Below, in pieces: positions 11,267 through 22,540 of a stretch of 64,000 nucleotides of DNA; position 1 is the first letter of the stretch, and every line of letters begins with the position of its first letter. The DNA lies in NCBI GenBank assembly GCA_024867545.1, contig JANFNE010000015.1:248001-312000 (forward strand), given 5' to 3'. The DNA is from Phytopythium helicoides. Lineage: Eukaryota > Oomycota > Peronosporomycetes > Pythiales > Pythiaceae. The notes under the pieces are model-generated. The model worked only from the letters and a program-made list of their open reading frames with translations, was not told where the DNA came from and made no database searches. A program made the position numbers and the translations under genes.

Positions 11267-12382
11267 ATGGCCGCCGCGTTCGACGTCGAGTGGCGCGAGG
11301 GCGCGCTGGGCCTGCGCTTCACGCCCAACGAGCGAGACGAGCCCGTCGTCTGCCAGGTGCCCACGAACGCCAACGCGGCCGTGCTGGCGTCTCCCGCGGC
11401 GGTCGGCGACGTGCTCGAAGCCTTCCGCCTGTCTCCTGCCACGCCATTCCAGCGACTCGCGAGCTTCGACGAGCTGCTGTCGGTGCTCGCGCGCGCCGCG
11501 CTGCCAGTGACGCTGCGCTTCCGCTCGCGGGAGAAGGACGCGCCCGAGCCGCTGGACGCGCAGCTGCCGCGCTACGCGTTCGAGTGGGCGCCGAGAGCGC
11601 CGCTGGGCGTGTCGCTCGCCATGGACCCGTGCTCGCTGCACGCGGCCATCACCAACGTTGACGAGGCCAAGATATCGCCGGCGTTCAAGGAGCTGCACCC
11701 CGTGCCAGGAGATATGCTCGTCGCTATTGAGGCGGCCGACAGGCGCGAGAACCTTGACGCCATGCGCTTCGAGGACGTCATCGACACGCTGCGGGCGTTC
11801 CCAAGACCATGCAAGCTCACGTTCGCGCGGTTCCAGGAGGAGACGGCTAATGTGAGACGACCCACCATCACCAAGCAGCAGAACCAGCCGCTGCAGCCGC
11901 TCAAGAAGCCCGAGCAGCAGCCGCCCAGGCTGCGCCTCATGCCCATTGCGCAGCGCCAGAGCTTCCGGATCGACGCCCCGCGAGTCGGCGTCAAGACCCA
12001 CGGACCTACCGAGGACTCGCCATTCTACACGGTCGTGTACGGAGGTGGCGCCGTGGGGCTACACCTGCGCGACTGCACGCAGGATGACCGCCGCCACAGC
12101 TCGCACGACCGCTCCAACCGCACTAACGGCTACAGCGTGGCCATCAAGGACGTCACTGACGCGCACTCGGCACCCGGACTCGAGCACGCGAGCGAGGGCG
12201 ACCTGCTCATGGCCATCGGCCAGCGAGACCTGCAGCACCTGAGCTTCGACCAGGTGCGCGCCGAGCTCGGCCGCATCCACGAGCCCACGCAGCTGCTCTT
12301 CAAGAAGCGCAAGCGCGTCACCTCGGGCTCCTCGGGCACGGCATCGACACTCGTCGACTCGCTGCTGCTGTTCCTCGTCTAG
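11267..12382 (+). CDS. PDZ-like multi-domain scaffold protein
   Basis: 371 aa, single exon, start in good context (GCCGCCATGG). Three PDZ-like modules are visible: residues ~5-80 (LGLRFTPN, then VLEAF and PVTLRF), ~105-190 (APLGVSLAMD, GDMLVAIE, CKLTFARF) and ~255-345 (AVGLHLRD, GDLLMAIG, TQLLFKKR). Each has the carboxylate-loop-like GLxL/GVSL start and a buried GDxLxAI strand. A Gln/Pro-rich linker separates modules 2 and 3. No catalytic domain or membrane segment is seen. The gene is divergent from the ABC transporter; the two starts are only about 360 bp apart. The role is probably protein-protein scaffolding; the specific function is unknown. Confidence 0.75.
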   Translation: MAAAFDVEWREGALGLRFTPNERDEPVVCQVPTNANAAVLASPAAVGDVLEAFRLSPATPFQRLASFDELLSVLARAALPVTLRFRSREKDAPEPLDAQLPRYAFEWAPRAPLGVSLAMDPCSLHAAITNVDEAKISPAFKELHPVPGDMLVAIEAADRRENLDAMRFEDVIDTLRAFPRPCKLTFARFQEETANVRRPTITKQQNQPLQPLKKPEQQPPRLRLMPIAQRQSFRIDAPRVGVKTHGPTEDSPFYTVVYGGGAVGLHLRDCTQDDRRHSSHDRSNRTNGYSVAIKDVTDAHSAPGLEHASEGDLLMAIGQRDLQHLSFDQVRAELGRIHEPTQLLFKKRKRVTSGSSGTASTLVDSLLLFLV

Positions 12383-12645
12383 AAAACGAGAGGAAGAAAA
12401 AGCTCTGTGCCGACTGCCGGAGATATCAATTGTTGAGGCATGGAAGTCGACGTAGCCCGGCATCAAGTTGCTGGCTGCGCGTGTTGACGTTCAAAGTTGT
12501 GGTTGCGCTAGATAAACGAACAAAGCAAGCATCTTTCATTTCACGCTACTCTGCAAGCTACGTCAGCTCACATGAAAGCGAGCAAACGAGTGATTCATAC
12601 GTATTTCCGCGATTCGCTGCGACTACTTTCTTCTCGGCTCGCGAA

Positions 12646-15581
12646 TCAACTCCTTTGTGGTTGCTGCATCTGCCGCTGGAAGGTGCGGAGCACATATGCA
12701 ACCTCTGCAGCTGTCGGGCGGTCTGCTTGCTCTTGTGACATGCACAAGTGGGCGATCTCGAGAATGCGGCGCGGACACCCGGCTCCAAAACTAGGACGAA
12801 GAGCGCCACTGGCCACGCGCTGAAGAATCGCAACCTCCTCGAGCTTGTGGCCGTTGGGCCCGACTGCGTCGTCGTACGGCAGCTCGTGTGTGTCTAGCTC
12901 GGACAGCACGACGCCAATCGAGAAAATGTCTGCCGACTGGTTGTAGTCGGTGGTGCCGCTGATGATCTCAGGAGCGAGCCAGCGACTCGTGCCAACCCCC
13001 ATTGTCATGGTTGAGTCGTTCGACTGGAATCGCGAGACACCGAAGTCGGTCAGCTTGCCGCGCATCTCTCCTGACACAAGCACGTTGCGAGACTTGAGGT
13101 CGCGGTGCACCAGCGGAGGAGAGAATGAGTGCACATATACAATCGCTTCCACCATGTCAATCGCGAGCTGCAGCTTTTCTGGAGTCCATTGCCGCGGAAC
13201 GTCAGGACGTACAAGAAAGGAACGCAAGTCGCCGTTCTCCATGAACTCGAAGAGCGCCTGAAGGTCCATGTCGTTGTGCCACGCAGCGCCGATGAAGGAA
13301 ACGATGTTGGGGTGGCTGAAGGAAGACACGAGCTTGATCTCCTTCACAAACTCTTGGGTTCGCGGTCGCGTCACCATCTCTCGACGAAGCCGCTTGGATG
13401 CCATGAGCTCCGAATCGCGGTACCGCACGAGCCAGACAACTCCATAGGCGCCAGTACCCAGTAAACGAATATCCTGAATGTCTTCGCTGCGAATTTGCAA
13501 TGCGAGAAGCTCCGGGTCGTTCCAAAGTGCTTGCGAGCTGTGATGTTCCTGCCCGTACGTTGATGCCGACCATGAGGACGACTCACGCACCAGGCGTCCT
13601 TGACTGTCGTAACGCTGGCCAGAATCTGTACGGCGATCGCTCTGACGAGCAACCTGGGACGAACGCACATCGCTAGATTGAGCCGTCGGTGGATATCCGT
13701 TGCGGTTGTTGGCCGGATTGTTGTAGTAGTACTGCTGCTCGTTCCCATCATCTGTTTGTAAGCTCTTTTGGTTATTGCGCTTGCGTCGGATACAGCAGCA
13801 GACGACCACAATGATGGCGACCACTAGCACAACACCACCGGCTGAAATACCGATGATAAGCCCAAGCTTCTTTGGCTTCGGTGTAGGTTCTGGCGTTGGC
13901 AAACTGTCTGACTTGCACAGTGTGACCCATTTGACTGTAACTTGCTCGTCTTCCGAACAGTTGAGTCCATTGACAGACGTCCATTGCGCAATGTCTGTGT
14001 TGTTGAGTTGGTCCAAGAACGCGATTTGTGCTGACGTGAATGTCATTGACGACAACGAATTGCCGGCGAAGTAGCTGTCGCCACGAACAAGCTCGATCAG
14101 CGACTAGAGCTTGTCAAGTTTGGGAATAGCACTTACAAATCGGTGAGGCCCAGCTCAAACACAATCGGCGGAATGTCCGTGAACAAATTTGCGCTCAGAT
14201 TTCTGCGGTAGCAAATATGTTAGCGAGATTTGAGGCGGTATGATTTGCGTATAGCTCAAACTCAAACTCACAGAAACTGGAGCGAGGGGAAAGATCCTTC
14301 AAGCGTGGTTAGCAAGTTGTCGCTCACATCGCTGACAGCAGTATCAAAGCTGTTAGCCTTAAGACCACAATGGTACAAGTACTTGACAAAAACATACAGA
14401 GCAGTGAGGTGGTCGAGCTCCAATGAACCCGACGGAATCTCGTCGAGGTAGTTGTGGCTCAAATTTCTGGATTGAGGTGCACGTAATCTGCGTTAGCCGC
14501 GAGTGCAATATTCGTATGAGAGCGAAAAAATTGCTTACAGCCCCTCAAGATAGGGAAAGTTGACGTCGAAAGTGTTGAGAAGGTTTTGGGACACGTCTCT
14601 GTGCCATGGAAAACCACATCCGATAAGTACAAGCCCAGCGTCATCCAAGAGTAGCACTACGTACAGAAGTCGGAGAAGATCGAGCCCTCCGGTAGAGTCG
14701 ATCACCTTGATGTAGTTTTTCGGCAGCCACCTACGCCAATGAGAAAGGAGCATGGTCAACCACATTGTCTCGAGCGAAGGAATCGGTTCAGCACTTACAG
14801 GTAGCGCAGACCCGTAATCGAATCGAACGAGGTCGGGAGCTCGGTAATGACGCAGTTTTCCAGGTACAAGTAGAGCGTTGAATCGGGGATGACGGAGTGG
14901 AGGCTGTCAATGCGTGATAACAAGTCAATGCTGGCGAGCCAGACCATGTTGATTTGCGACTCTTTGGCGACAAAGGTGTCAAAGTCGAGCAGCACGACTT
15001 TGCCCTTGACAGTCTCGGAGCACGTGGGTCCGCCGCAGAGGTACCTGCATCACATGAAAGCGTGGTAAGCTCCATGTCCAGCCATGTTTGGAGACTTGCG
15101 GACCAGCTTACACTGTGGTCGTGGACTGAGGTAAACTCAGCTCTCCGATCGTCGCAACCTCGTTGTTGGACGCGTGCGAGTAGTAGGGTGTGTCGTCCCA
15201 TAGCGCTTCGACCTGGGCATCAAAGTCGGGGTTGCTGGATCGCTCAGACTCCTCAGCTGCGCTCACATACGAGCCGAAGGTGACGAAGAACTGGAAGAAC
15301 TCGCCGGCGCCATTGAATTTGTAGTCGGAGGAGAAGCACTCGTACTCGCAGGTTCCGGTCGCGTCGGGCTTGCAGTCCACGCTTGTGCAGCTGCTGTTGT
15401 CTGCATAGGCCAGACAAGTCTGGTTGGAGCTGCAGATGCCGCCACAAGTCGATGTGAGCGTGTTCTCAGCGGCCGCACAGCTCCCAGAGGAGCTTGAAGT
15501 CGCCGCTTGGAGCTGTGGTATGCCTAGCACACCAGAAAGCGAGGCGAAAGCCAGCACGACACCCAAGATCAACTCTCGCAT
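12646..15581 (-). CDS. LRR receptor-like protein kinase (TKL family), 8 exons
   Basis: Exons (minus strand): 15581-15112, 15044-14799, 14730-14665, 14598-14539, 14466-14398, 14331-14272, 14202-14137, 14074-12646. Every intron is GT-AG (48-67 nt), all interrupt the codon after its second base, and the sum is 2466 nt, exactly 821 codons plus stop. A signal peptide (MRELILGVVLAFASL) is followed by a Cys-rich ectodomain and LRRs such as LDVSQNLLNTF, LNLSHNYLDEIP and LNLSANLFTDIP, about one per small exon. A membrane helix (IIGISAGGVVLVVAIIVVV, ~residue 416) leads to a kinase with GTGAYGVVW, VHRDLKSRN, DFGVSR and APEI, so it should be active. Likely a surface receptor. Confidence 0.9.
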
Positions 15582-16829
15582 CTTGGCGGTCGGAGATTTT
15601 TCGAAAGTGAGCGTGCCGAGCGGCCCCGCATTCTGTTGCACGCCATCGATGACCGTTGGGGTCGACTGAACCCTGCTCCTGTGCGGTCAATTCCGGTTGA
15701 ACCAGCAATCGTGGAAGCACTTGATGCAGCATGGAAAGTCAGGCGTGGTGCACCCATCTGTGCTTTAATTTGGAAGCACCGCCGACCGGTCGTGTCGATG
15801 CGGCTGCTCTATGGCGAATTCCATGAATGAGATGAATGAGATGGTCAGTCATAGATGTTCGGACAGCGGAAGCGTGGCAGGGATGCGCAGCGACCTGTCT
15901 GCAATGATAAGGAGACCTATGTAGCCAGGCTCATTCTCATTTGACCGATTTTTGATGCATATCTATCCGGATGTACCACTTGCATTGGCATCTTCGGAGA
16001 CCTATCCGCGGGTAGCTCGTTGTCGTGGCGCACGAGTTCACCTCTCGCCAAACTCTGGCGTCTTCTTGATGGGCTTCAGGACGTGGTTACCTCACTGCGT
16101 GGCGTTCTTGTCTATCAGAAACGCCGCTAAGCAGCGTCATGAGGTGGAGACAGGGCTTATCAGATCCCTATTGGGCAAGAATGTGGTACATAGCCCTCAA
16201 GTTGAGCACGCTGTCGTAGCGTCACTGCCGACCCAGACGTCTTGCACCACGTGTTTCGTGGCGACAGTGGATTTCGTCGGCACAAGTGCTTTCTTGAGGG
16301 ATGGGTGTGTGGTGAGCAATTCGATGGTGTCTGCAATGTGTCATTATATATCTAATACTCCGAGAGTAAGCGATGAGAACATCAGTTCAAGTTTGACTCT
16401 TTGGTGTGGGAAAAGGAATGGGAGGAGAAAACTTGACTTGAGGACGACGAGGGTTTCGGTGTTCATTTGAGTGAAGATATCAACAGGCAGTACTTGGCAA
16501 TGCAATTGTCGTGAAGGAGGGGTACTTTATGATGAATTTCCCACCAGGCCCAAAAGAGATTCACGTGCTGGTGTAAATCGAAGGAACATGGAATTGCTGG
16601 CTGACAAGATTGGTCATTCAAAGTTTCTGAGCTTGAACCGATCTTGGTCTCACTTCTTGCAGAAGATAGATATAAGCCTCTTGTAGGTGTCCAATCATGC
16701 ATCGTGTGCAGCATTCCAAGTGAATATTGCTCTCGTCCTCGACCGTGAGCGTGAAGGACTCGTGGATGCCGTGAGTTTCGTGAAGTTTTGTAGGTGCTTT
16801 GCCGATGCAGTAGTCTAGTATCCTCAACA
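15582..16829. other. Intergenic region without a supported gene
   Basis: A 172-codon frame at 15952-16470 (+) and shorter frames on both strands are open, but none shows a recognisable domain, signal peptide or splice pattern. Similarity to the CRN copy at 3.1 kb starts only at about 16826. I see nothing else supportable here. Confidence 0.4.
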
Positions 16830-17446
16830 TGGAGCGGGCTACCGGCCGTCTGGGCCATGAACTCGTAGCCAGACACAAGCTCGTCGTCGTCGCTACCCCG
16901 ATACGACGTCCCCGTGGCAGTCACACGAGGCCACGGTCGTCCTTGAGTGGCAGGCAGAAGCGGTCACGCTTCAACATACTGCACCTCTGCGTTTCGTGGC
17001 GTGTTCGGCGAGGTTTCGCATAATTTACAGTTCTTCTTCGCCTCACTTGCCGAATGAATGTGTCCTGGCCGCAGTCGAAAACTTTCGAGGTGGAGGAGAT
17101 GGAGGAGAAGGAGCAGACGACCGAGGTGGAGCTGCGGTGTGGTGTGTATGGGGAAGCGAGTGTGTTTCCCGTCAAAGTCGCACGCAATGCGACAGTGAGC
17201 GCTCTGAAAGAGACCATCGCAAGTAGATACAAAGTTGTGAGCAACTGTGTTGCGGTTTACCCAGCCGCGTTGACGCTGTACTTGGCGCGAAAGAACAGAG
17301 AGTGGCTCAAGGATGATCATAACGTGAAGACCTTGTTGGAAACTGGTATCAGCGCGGATTACAAGGAGATGCTATCGTGGTGGACTCTGAACGATGGTGA
17401 TTGCTTCGGGGGAGAACTTTCAGCCTGGAGAAAAAGAGATTCACGC
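16826..17446 (+). repeat. Inverted duplicate of the CRN N-terminal segment at 3170-3766
   Basis: This segment matches the reverse complement of about 3170-3766. Similarity begins at ATCCTCAACATGGAGC and ends at GAGATTCACG, and flanks on both sides differ. The copies differ by substitutions and small indels; at least one indel upstream of the CRN start puts this copy in a different frame from the 3.1-kb copy. The two copies lie about 13 kb apart in opposite orientation. Confidence 0.85.
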
Positions 17447-18917
17447 GCTAGTGGAGCTCCCAGAAGCTCACCAAGATGTGTTGGCATTGAGCGAGCGAGG
17501 TTGTCACTGCGATGGTTACAATTGCTTCGTAATAGCCAGGTTGGGCCAAAAGGCTTACCAGTTGTGGAAGAGCTGGAAGAATTCATCAATCGCGAGCTGC
17601 CAGCGAAGGTAGCTGTTAGCAAGCAAATATATGAGAGCTGGAAGACGAAGATAAGTGCCGGATATCCTCAGCTAATGACGAAGATGTTCCGAGTCGCAAA
17701 CTCGGAGACATGGGTGGATTTCGTGACCAAGATTGGGAATAATGTGGTTGATCCCGCCGTGCATCCTGCTGATACGGAGAGATCCTTTATCTCGTTTTGG
17801 GACACAATGATCCGCAACGTATTGGACTTCGTCAGCATCGGTTACAGTGAGCGGTATTCAAGTCAGACGGCATCGTCAGGATTTAGTCTCCCTGACTTTC
17901 AATACATTGTGGATTCTGTACGTGTCGTTCGCGGTGAAGAAAAGGCTCCTAGGGAAAGTCTGGAAACACCACGGTGCGAGTTGACTGATAAGCTAGTGTG
18001 GAACTACGGTGATGCGCCATATTTGTTCGGATATGCAGCTGCTGGCTATCAAGCCGGACTGTACGCTATCACTCACGGTCGCGACCGAGTCATCACTGTG
18101 CCATTGGGTGCATACAACCTTAGAACTGTTGGGGGACGGATGGGCATTCTGCTAGCAATTTTGAACATTGCGCGGCTACTGCAGAGCATTGCGCTCTTGT
18201 GCCCAGATAGCGCTCGAGATGAACACAGGCAAATGACTCGAGATAACGGGGTCAAGGTGAAGTATTTTCCAGAAATACTTTTCCAAAGAGCAAAGGATCA
18301 TGCTGATACGGTCTACAAGGTGTTGGAACAACATTCTATCCCAAACGTTGAGTGTCTGCATTATGCAGACCCGAATGAATGCCGACTAATATTCAAGCCA
18401 CGAGGTCAAGAAACAAGACCAGCAGATCTGGTGGAATTGTTCCGCGCAAGCATTGGCGAAATTGCATGCTGCTTCGTGGATGCATCGAGATATTCGATGG
18501 GCTAATGTCATCAAGAACCGCAGCGAGGATTCGTGGTTTTTGATAGATTTTATGGATGCAGCACCAAGTCCCCAACAAGCACCAAGCGCCTCCCACCTGA
18601 GTCAACATGACCACGCGCCTGAGATCTTTCGAGGCAGTAGTCACAACACTGCTGTGGATATATGGAGTGTTGGGCATTTGATTCAAACGTGTACAGATGA
18701 TGAGCGCGGACGCTGGGATGACACAGGCAGAGAGAGGGCACAGTTCCTGGAGTTACTGATGCATAAAGATCCGGCAAGAAGACCCATTGCAGGTGTAGCA
18801 CTTTGTCGCCTCCGTCAGCTTGAGAAAGCGTATCTGGATAGTCTCCGTCAGACCGACCAAGAATATTTGGATTTGCGAAAAGTGGGTGGCCGAAGTAAGA
18901 GGAAGAGGCAGGAGTAG
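17054..18917 (+). pseudogene. Crinkler (CRN) with kinase-like C-terminal domain, two frame breaks
   Basis: The N-terminus has the CRN module (VELRCGVYG, FPVKVAR, LTLYLARK, WLKDD). The C-terminal part resembles the kinase-type CRN effector domain: KLVWNYGDAPYLFGYAAAG, then HRDIRWAN (catalytic loop), FLIDFMD in the DFG position and AVDIWSVGHLI. Two one-base frame changes interrupt it. One is in the G-run near 17407-17413, seen against the copy at 3.2 kb, with the original frame resuming by about 17550. The other is near 18443-18450, just before the catalytic loop. It is either a decaying effector gene or an intact one with assembly indels. No convincing signal peptide is seen. CRN effectors act in host cells, typically the nucleus; here that is inferred from family only. 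Confidence 0.7.
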
Positions 18918-20035
18918 AATGAATTCCGAGGTTTTGATGGAGGCGAACATTTCAATCTTGTGAATTCAGCAGCTACTGCAGTCTTGAGTCCTTCAAAGAC
19001 GCCTCACCTCTGCTTTGGCAACACAACAGCCATGGTATCCGCCACCAAGCAAACGCGGTGAACCGACCAGAATGACAGCATTGTCGAGTCAACCCGAGTC
19101 TAAACTTGCTCATCCAGGCAGTTGGAGTCGTTCATGCTACTACTGCTGCTGCCAGGCGTCCTCTTTAGATCGACGTCGAGTCCTAGCATTCGACGGTTCC
19201 CACACGTGTCCAAGCCACTTTAGCTCTTGCAGCTCCAGCTGTGATTGCTATCAATGAGCTGGCACAACCAGAAACATATCAAAGCACTGGCGATCAGTAC
19301 ATGTATCGTGCTGCTGCGCAAAATCCTGTTCAAGAACCAGTGCAAGCATCAGTTCAAGTACGACTTCAGCATGTTCACTTTAGACGGTTAAGAAAGCGGA
19401 TATAGTCATTGTTGTCGGGTGATACAAATCGCGCGCGTTCAATTTCACTGTGACGGAAGAACTGTTATTATTCGCACGGTTTGACTGACCGAAGGGCGAG
19501 GGGAAGTATGGCACGGCGGATGTGGATTGAAGGACCTATCACTCTAGGAAACTGTCTTTCTTTCTTCACATGAAGATTGCTCTTCTAGCGTTACTTGCTT
19601 ATGATTGCGTCGAAAGTCCTGTCAATGCTAAGCGCGACATCACGCACAGACCACAACTCAATTGGCAGGCTTAATTCGGACAAAACGGAACGTTGGTGCA
19701 TTAATTGTGCAGACCTTCTACCCGACAAAAGCAAAGTGACAAGGATAAGGGTAATTGGAACTAAGGCCACTCATTCATGCGCTGTCAATTCGACATGACC
19801 TGTCAAAATGTCGAAATTTCGGAGCTTCCGATGACGCATATTTCGAGCCACTTCAATAGAATCTCTGAGCGATGGAACTTTATCGTGCAACTACTGGACC
19901 AACTGCTGGCATTGCGCGAGGAGCTCTGTGATTTGGCACTCCAGTACACCATTAGAAATATAGCGGACAAAGCGAGTCAAACGCCTTCTCAGACCTGTCA
20001 ACCGACTTGTTTCTCGGCTGATAAAGAGCTGGACA
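18918..20035. other. Intergenic region with a duplicated fragment
   Basis: Mostly featureless. At 19849-19928 (+) an 80-bp segment coding for HFNRISERWNFIVQLL and DQLLALREEL matches the minus-strand segment at 4449-4535, in opposite orientation. No gene can be closed around it. I see no other feature in this stretch. Confidence 0.6.
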
Positions 20036-21007
20036 TCAGACGGAGGTAGATCTTGAAAGCTCGCTGGCGTGGCTGCTGGTTCTACCCAGCAACGTTGACA
20101 ATTCATCATTAGACGCATAATGCCAATGATGACTTTGATGGATAGTAGCGGTACCAATCTTTGACTGCTCTCGTAGTATTTGAAGCTTCACTTCATTGCC
20201 GACAATTCCGCCTGGTGTGTCGGCAGCCAAGTGCGCAAGCGCAACCATCTCGCCATTTAGCAGAACCAACGTGGGGAAAGCACTGCGTAGAGAACCAACG
20301 AAGCTTGCCATCTCATCCGCAGTGGACGGCATAACAGGGTTCCCAACAAGACTGAGCGTTCGGAGACGAGGAAGCTGGCATCGACAGACTAGTTAGACAG
20401 CAACTTTGTCTATGGCTAGTCAATCTTCAGAGCTGACCTTTTGGGATAGGTTGCCTATTGGAAAGGAGCGAATTGCGTTCTCCTGAAGCAAATCCAAAAT
20501 TGAGAACTGTGGGGAAGCCTTTTAGAGGATGGATGCACTCGCTCACCGAGACTGTCAACTCCTCCAGCTCTGGAAGTGCTGGCATATCATCTAGGCGAGA
20601 GTTAGTGCATTCGATCGAGTTGCGATGATCAAATGCTCTTCTTACCAAGACTCGTGAGTTGATTTCGAGAGAGATTGATCGCTCGCAGCGACGAAATGGA
20701 TGGCAACCCAGCTAGTGAATCTATCTACAGCCGTTTGCATCCTCAGAAGCGCAACTTCATACTAACGCAGACATTCACAAGCCTCAAACGTACAACATTA
20801 TCTGCCAGATTGAGCTCCACAAGACTCGAGCAGCCGTCTAGGTTCGCGAGGCGTCCGATATCTGCAAAAAGTCCGTGTTCGTGATGTAAATACATGGGAA
20901 GTGCTGAGAGAGGCAGACATACTGGCGCGCGAGAGGTCCAAGTGAGTGATGCATCCCAAGTCAAAGTGCCCACTAGCGCGCTTGATGGCGGAAGCGGAGA
21001 GCTCCAT
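20036..21007 (-). CDS. Small leucine-rich repeat protein, 6 exons
   Basis: Exons (minus strand): 21007-20923, 20861-20794, 20724-20646, 20590-20547, 20482-20438, 20374-20036. All five introns are GT-AG and 56-69 nt. The exons sum to 660 nt, giving 219 aa with no internal stop. Splicing restores regular LRRs: THLDLSRANIGRLANL, VELNLADNVIDSLAGL, RAINLSRNQLTSLDDM, EELTVSENAIRSF and RTLSLVGNPVM. The last repeat is followed by the cap-like FVGSLRSAFPTLVLLNGE typical of cytosolic LRRcap proteins. There is no signal peptide or membrane helix, so it is an intracellular LRR adaptor. The C-terminal tail of about 60 aa is not recognised. Confidence 0.85.
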
Positions 21008-21099
21008 GACGACGCGCTCAAAGTTGAATGCGACGAAATCTCAAAGCAAAAATAGCGCTCATAACACACGCAAAACTTTACAGCATGCGTATGTGCCAG

Positions 21100-21924
21100 C
21101 TACACCAGCACGAAAGCTGCGCTCACAGCAGCAACCGTCAGCAAGAGTCCGGCACCAGTGCGAGTTGCTGCATCATCTGTCGACCCAGGCGTTGCGCTGC
21201 CACTTGTGTTGGACGCCTCGGTCGAGCTGACGTCTGAAGATGCTGACGATGAACTTGAGCTCAGAGGTTCGATCGTCAAGTCCTCTGAGCCGGAAGATGA
21301 GCCACTTGCTGCTGACGAGCTGTTGGTCGACGCCGATTTCGCGTCTGCAGCACTTGCGCTTCCGCTGGATTCACTTTTGCTCGACGACGATGACGACGTT
21401 GGGCTCGACGCAGACGTGGAGGTGGTGGTCGAAGGCACAGATGATCCACTGGAAGTTGCTGGTGCCGTCGTCCCTGGAGCTGGCGTCGTACTCGAGCTAC
21501 CATTTGATTGCGATGGGGACGGCGTGGTCGACGGTGCGGTCGTCGGAGCGGACGTGGACGTCGGGGACGGCGACGTCGTGCGCACGTCGCAGATCGTGGC
21601 GAGGAACTCGACGGTCGTCATCTGCTCGCCGTCGACAGTCACGAGGCACTCGGGGAGTGTTGACGCTTGCTGGAAGTTGTCGATGACGTTGGGGCAGCTG
21701 CGGCCGACGCACACGACCGCCTGCTGCGCCGTCGTCGGGTACGCCGTGAACGGGTAGAGCAGGAAGCCTGACTCGTCCTCGCAGTTGTGCAGCAGTCCGC
21801 TCTGGGCCGACGCGATCGCGTCCAGAGCCGCTGTCTCGGCTGAGGTGCACGCCTGGTTGGCTGCAGCGGCCGCTTGGTGGGCCGAGACGGCGAGCAGCAG
21901 CGACGCCACAGGGACGAGTTGCAT
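21100..21924 (-). CDS. Elicitin-like protein with Ser/Thr-rich GPI-type tail
   Basis: I take the Met at 21924 (274 aa), which starts a clear signal peptide (MQLVPVASLLLAVSAHQAAA); the frame is open further upstream. The next ~100 residues have six cysteines in elicitin order (ACTSAE, NCEDES, VVCVGRSCP, PECLV, ICDV) with the YPTTAQQ motif before the third. A Ser/Thr-rich stalk of about 130 residues and a hydrophobic C-terminus (LLLTVAAVSAAFVLV) suggest a GPI-anchored, O-glycosylated surface protein. Elicitins bind sterols, and some trigger plant defence; this diverged ELL type may be mainly a cell-surface sterol carrier. Confidence 0.85.
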   Translation of the reverse strand: MQLVPVASLLLAVSAHQAAAAANQACTSAETAALDAIASAQSGLLHNCEDESGFLLYPFTAYPTTAQQAVVCVGRSCPNVIDNFQQASTLPECLVTVDGEQMTTVEFLATICDVRTTSPSPTSTSAPTTAPSTTPSPSQSNGSSSTTPAPGTTAPATSSGSSVPSTTTSTSASSPTSSSSSSKSESSGSASAADAKSASTNSSSAASGSSSGSEDLTIEPLSSSSSSASSDVSSTEASNTSGSATPGSTDDAATRTGAGLLLTVAAVSAAFVLV

Positions 21925-22540
21925 GGCTGGAGAAGGAACTGGAGGCGAGGAGATGATGGAGGAAGAGAGAGACTGAGAGGAAGAGAGAGAGAGACTGAGA
22001 GCAGCCACGAGCGTGAGCAGCAATGGGACATTGGGCGGTCGATGCGCAGAGGATTGACACCCATCTGATCCGCGCTTCCCGCTTCAACTTGGCATTTGAT
22101 TTTGTACTTGTTGTGGGAGGTCTGTATTGTATGTTGTTGGTATGGATGATGCACGAGTTTACATACTTTTTTTGTAGCTGTGATGGGTTATGAGGGGTGC
22201 ACTGAATTCTTACCGCCTTCTTCAAGTTGAAACTTCAAACAGTGAAAGCCGCAGCAACACGCGCCGAGAACAAAGTGCACCGCTCCACCCAGGCTCAATT
22301 ACTTCAAGAGACTGCGAGCAGCTTGCTGTACAAGCTACCTGTCTTCGAAATATTGAGAGCGAATACGATCAACTCAAATTGTCTGCTCCTCATTGTTTCC
22401 GACACCCAAGCTGGCAGAACTCCTTATCATCTTCGCCCAAGTTGGTTTGAGCGTCATACTGATGCAGCTGCACTCTGGTTCGGTTCATGCTCGAGCCTGC
22501 CACATGCACTTCACGCTATGCTTTTCACCCACTGCACTAC

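Noticed and set aside
11177..12001. 274-codon minus-strand ORF
   Set aside because: Antisense shadow of the PDZ-like gene in a GC-rich region, without domain features.
15952..16470. 172-codon plus-strand ORF
   Set aside because: No domain, signal peptide, promoter or splice evidence; composition looks random.
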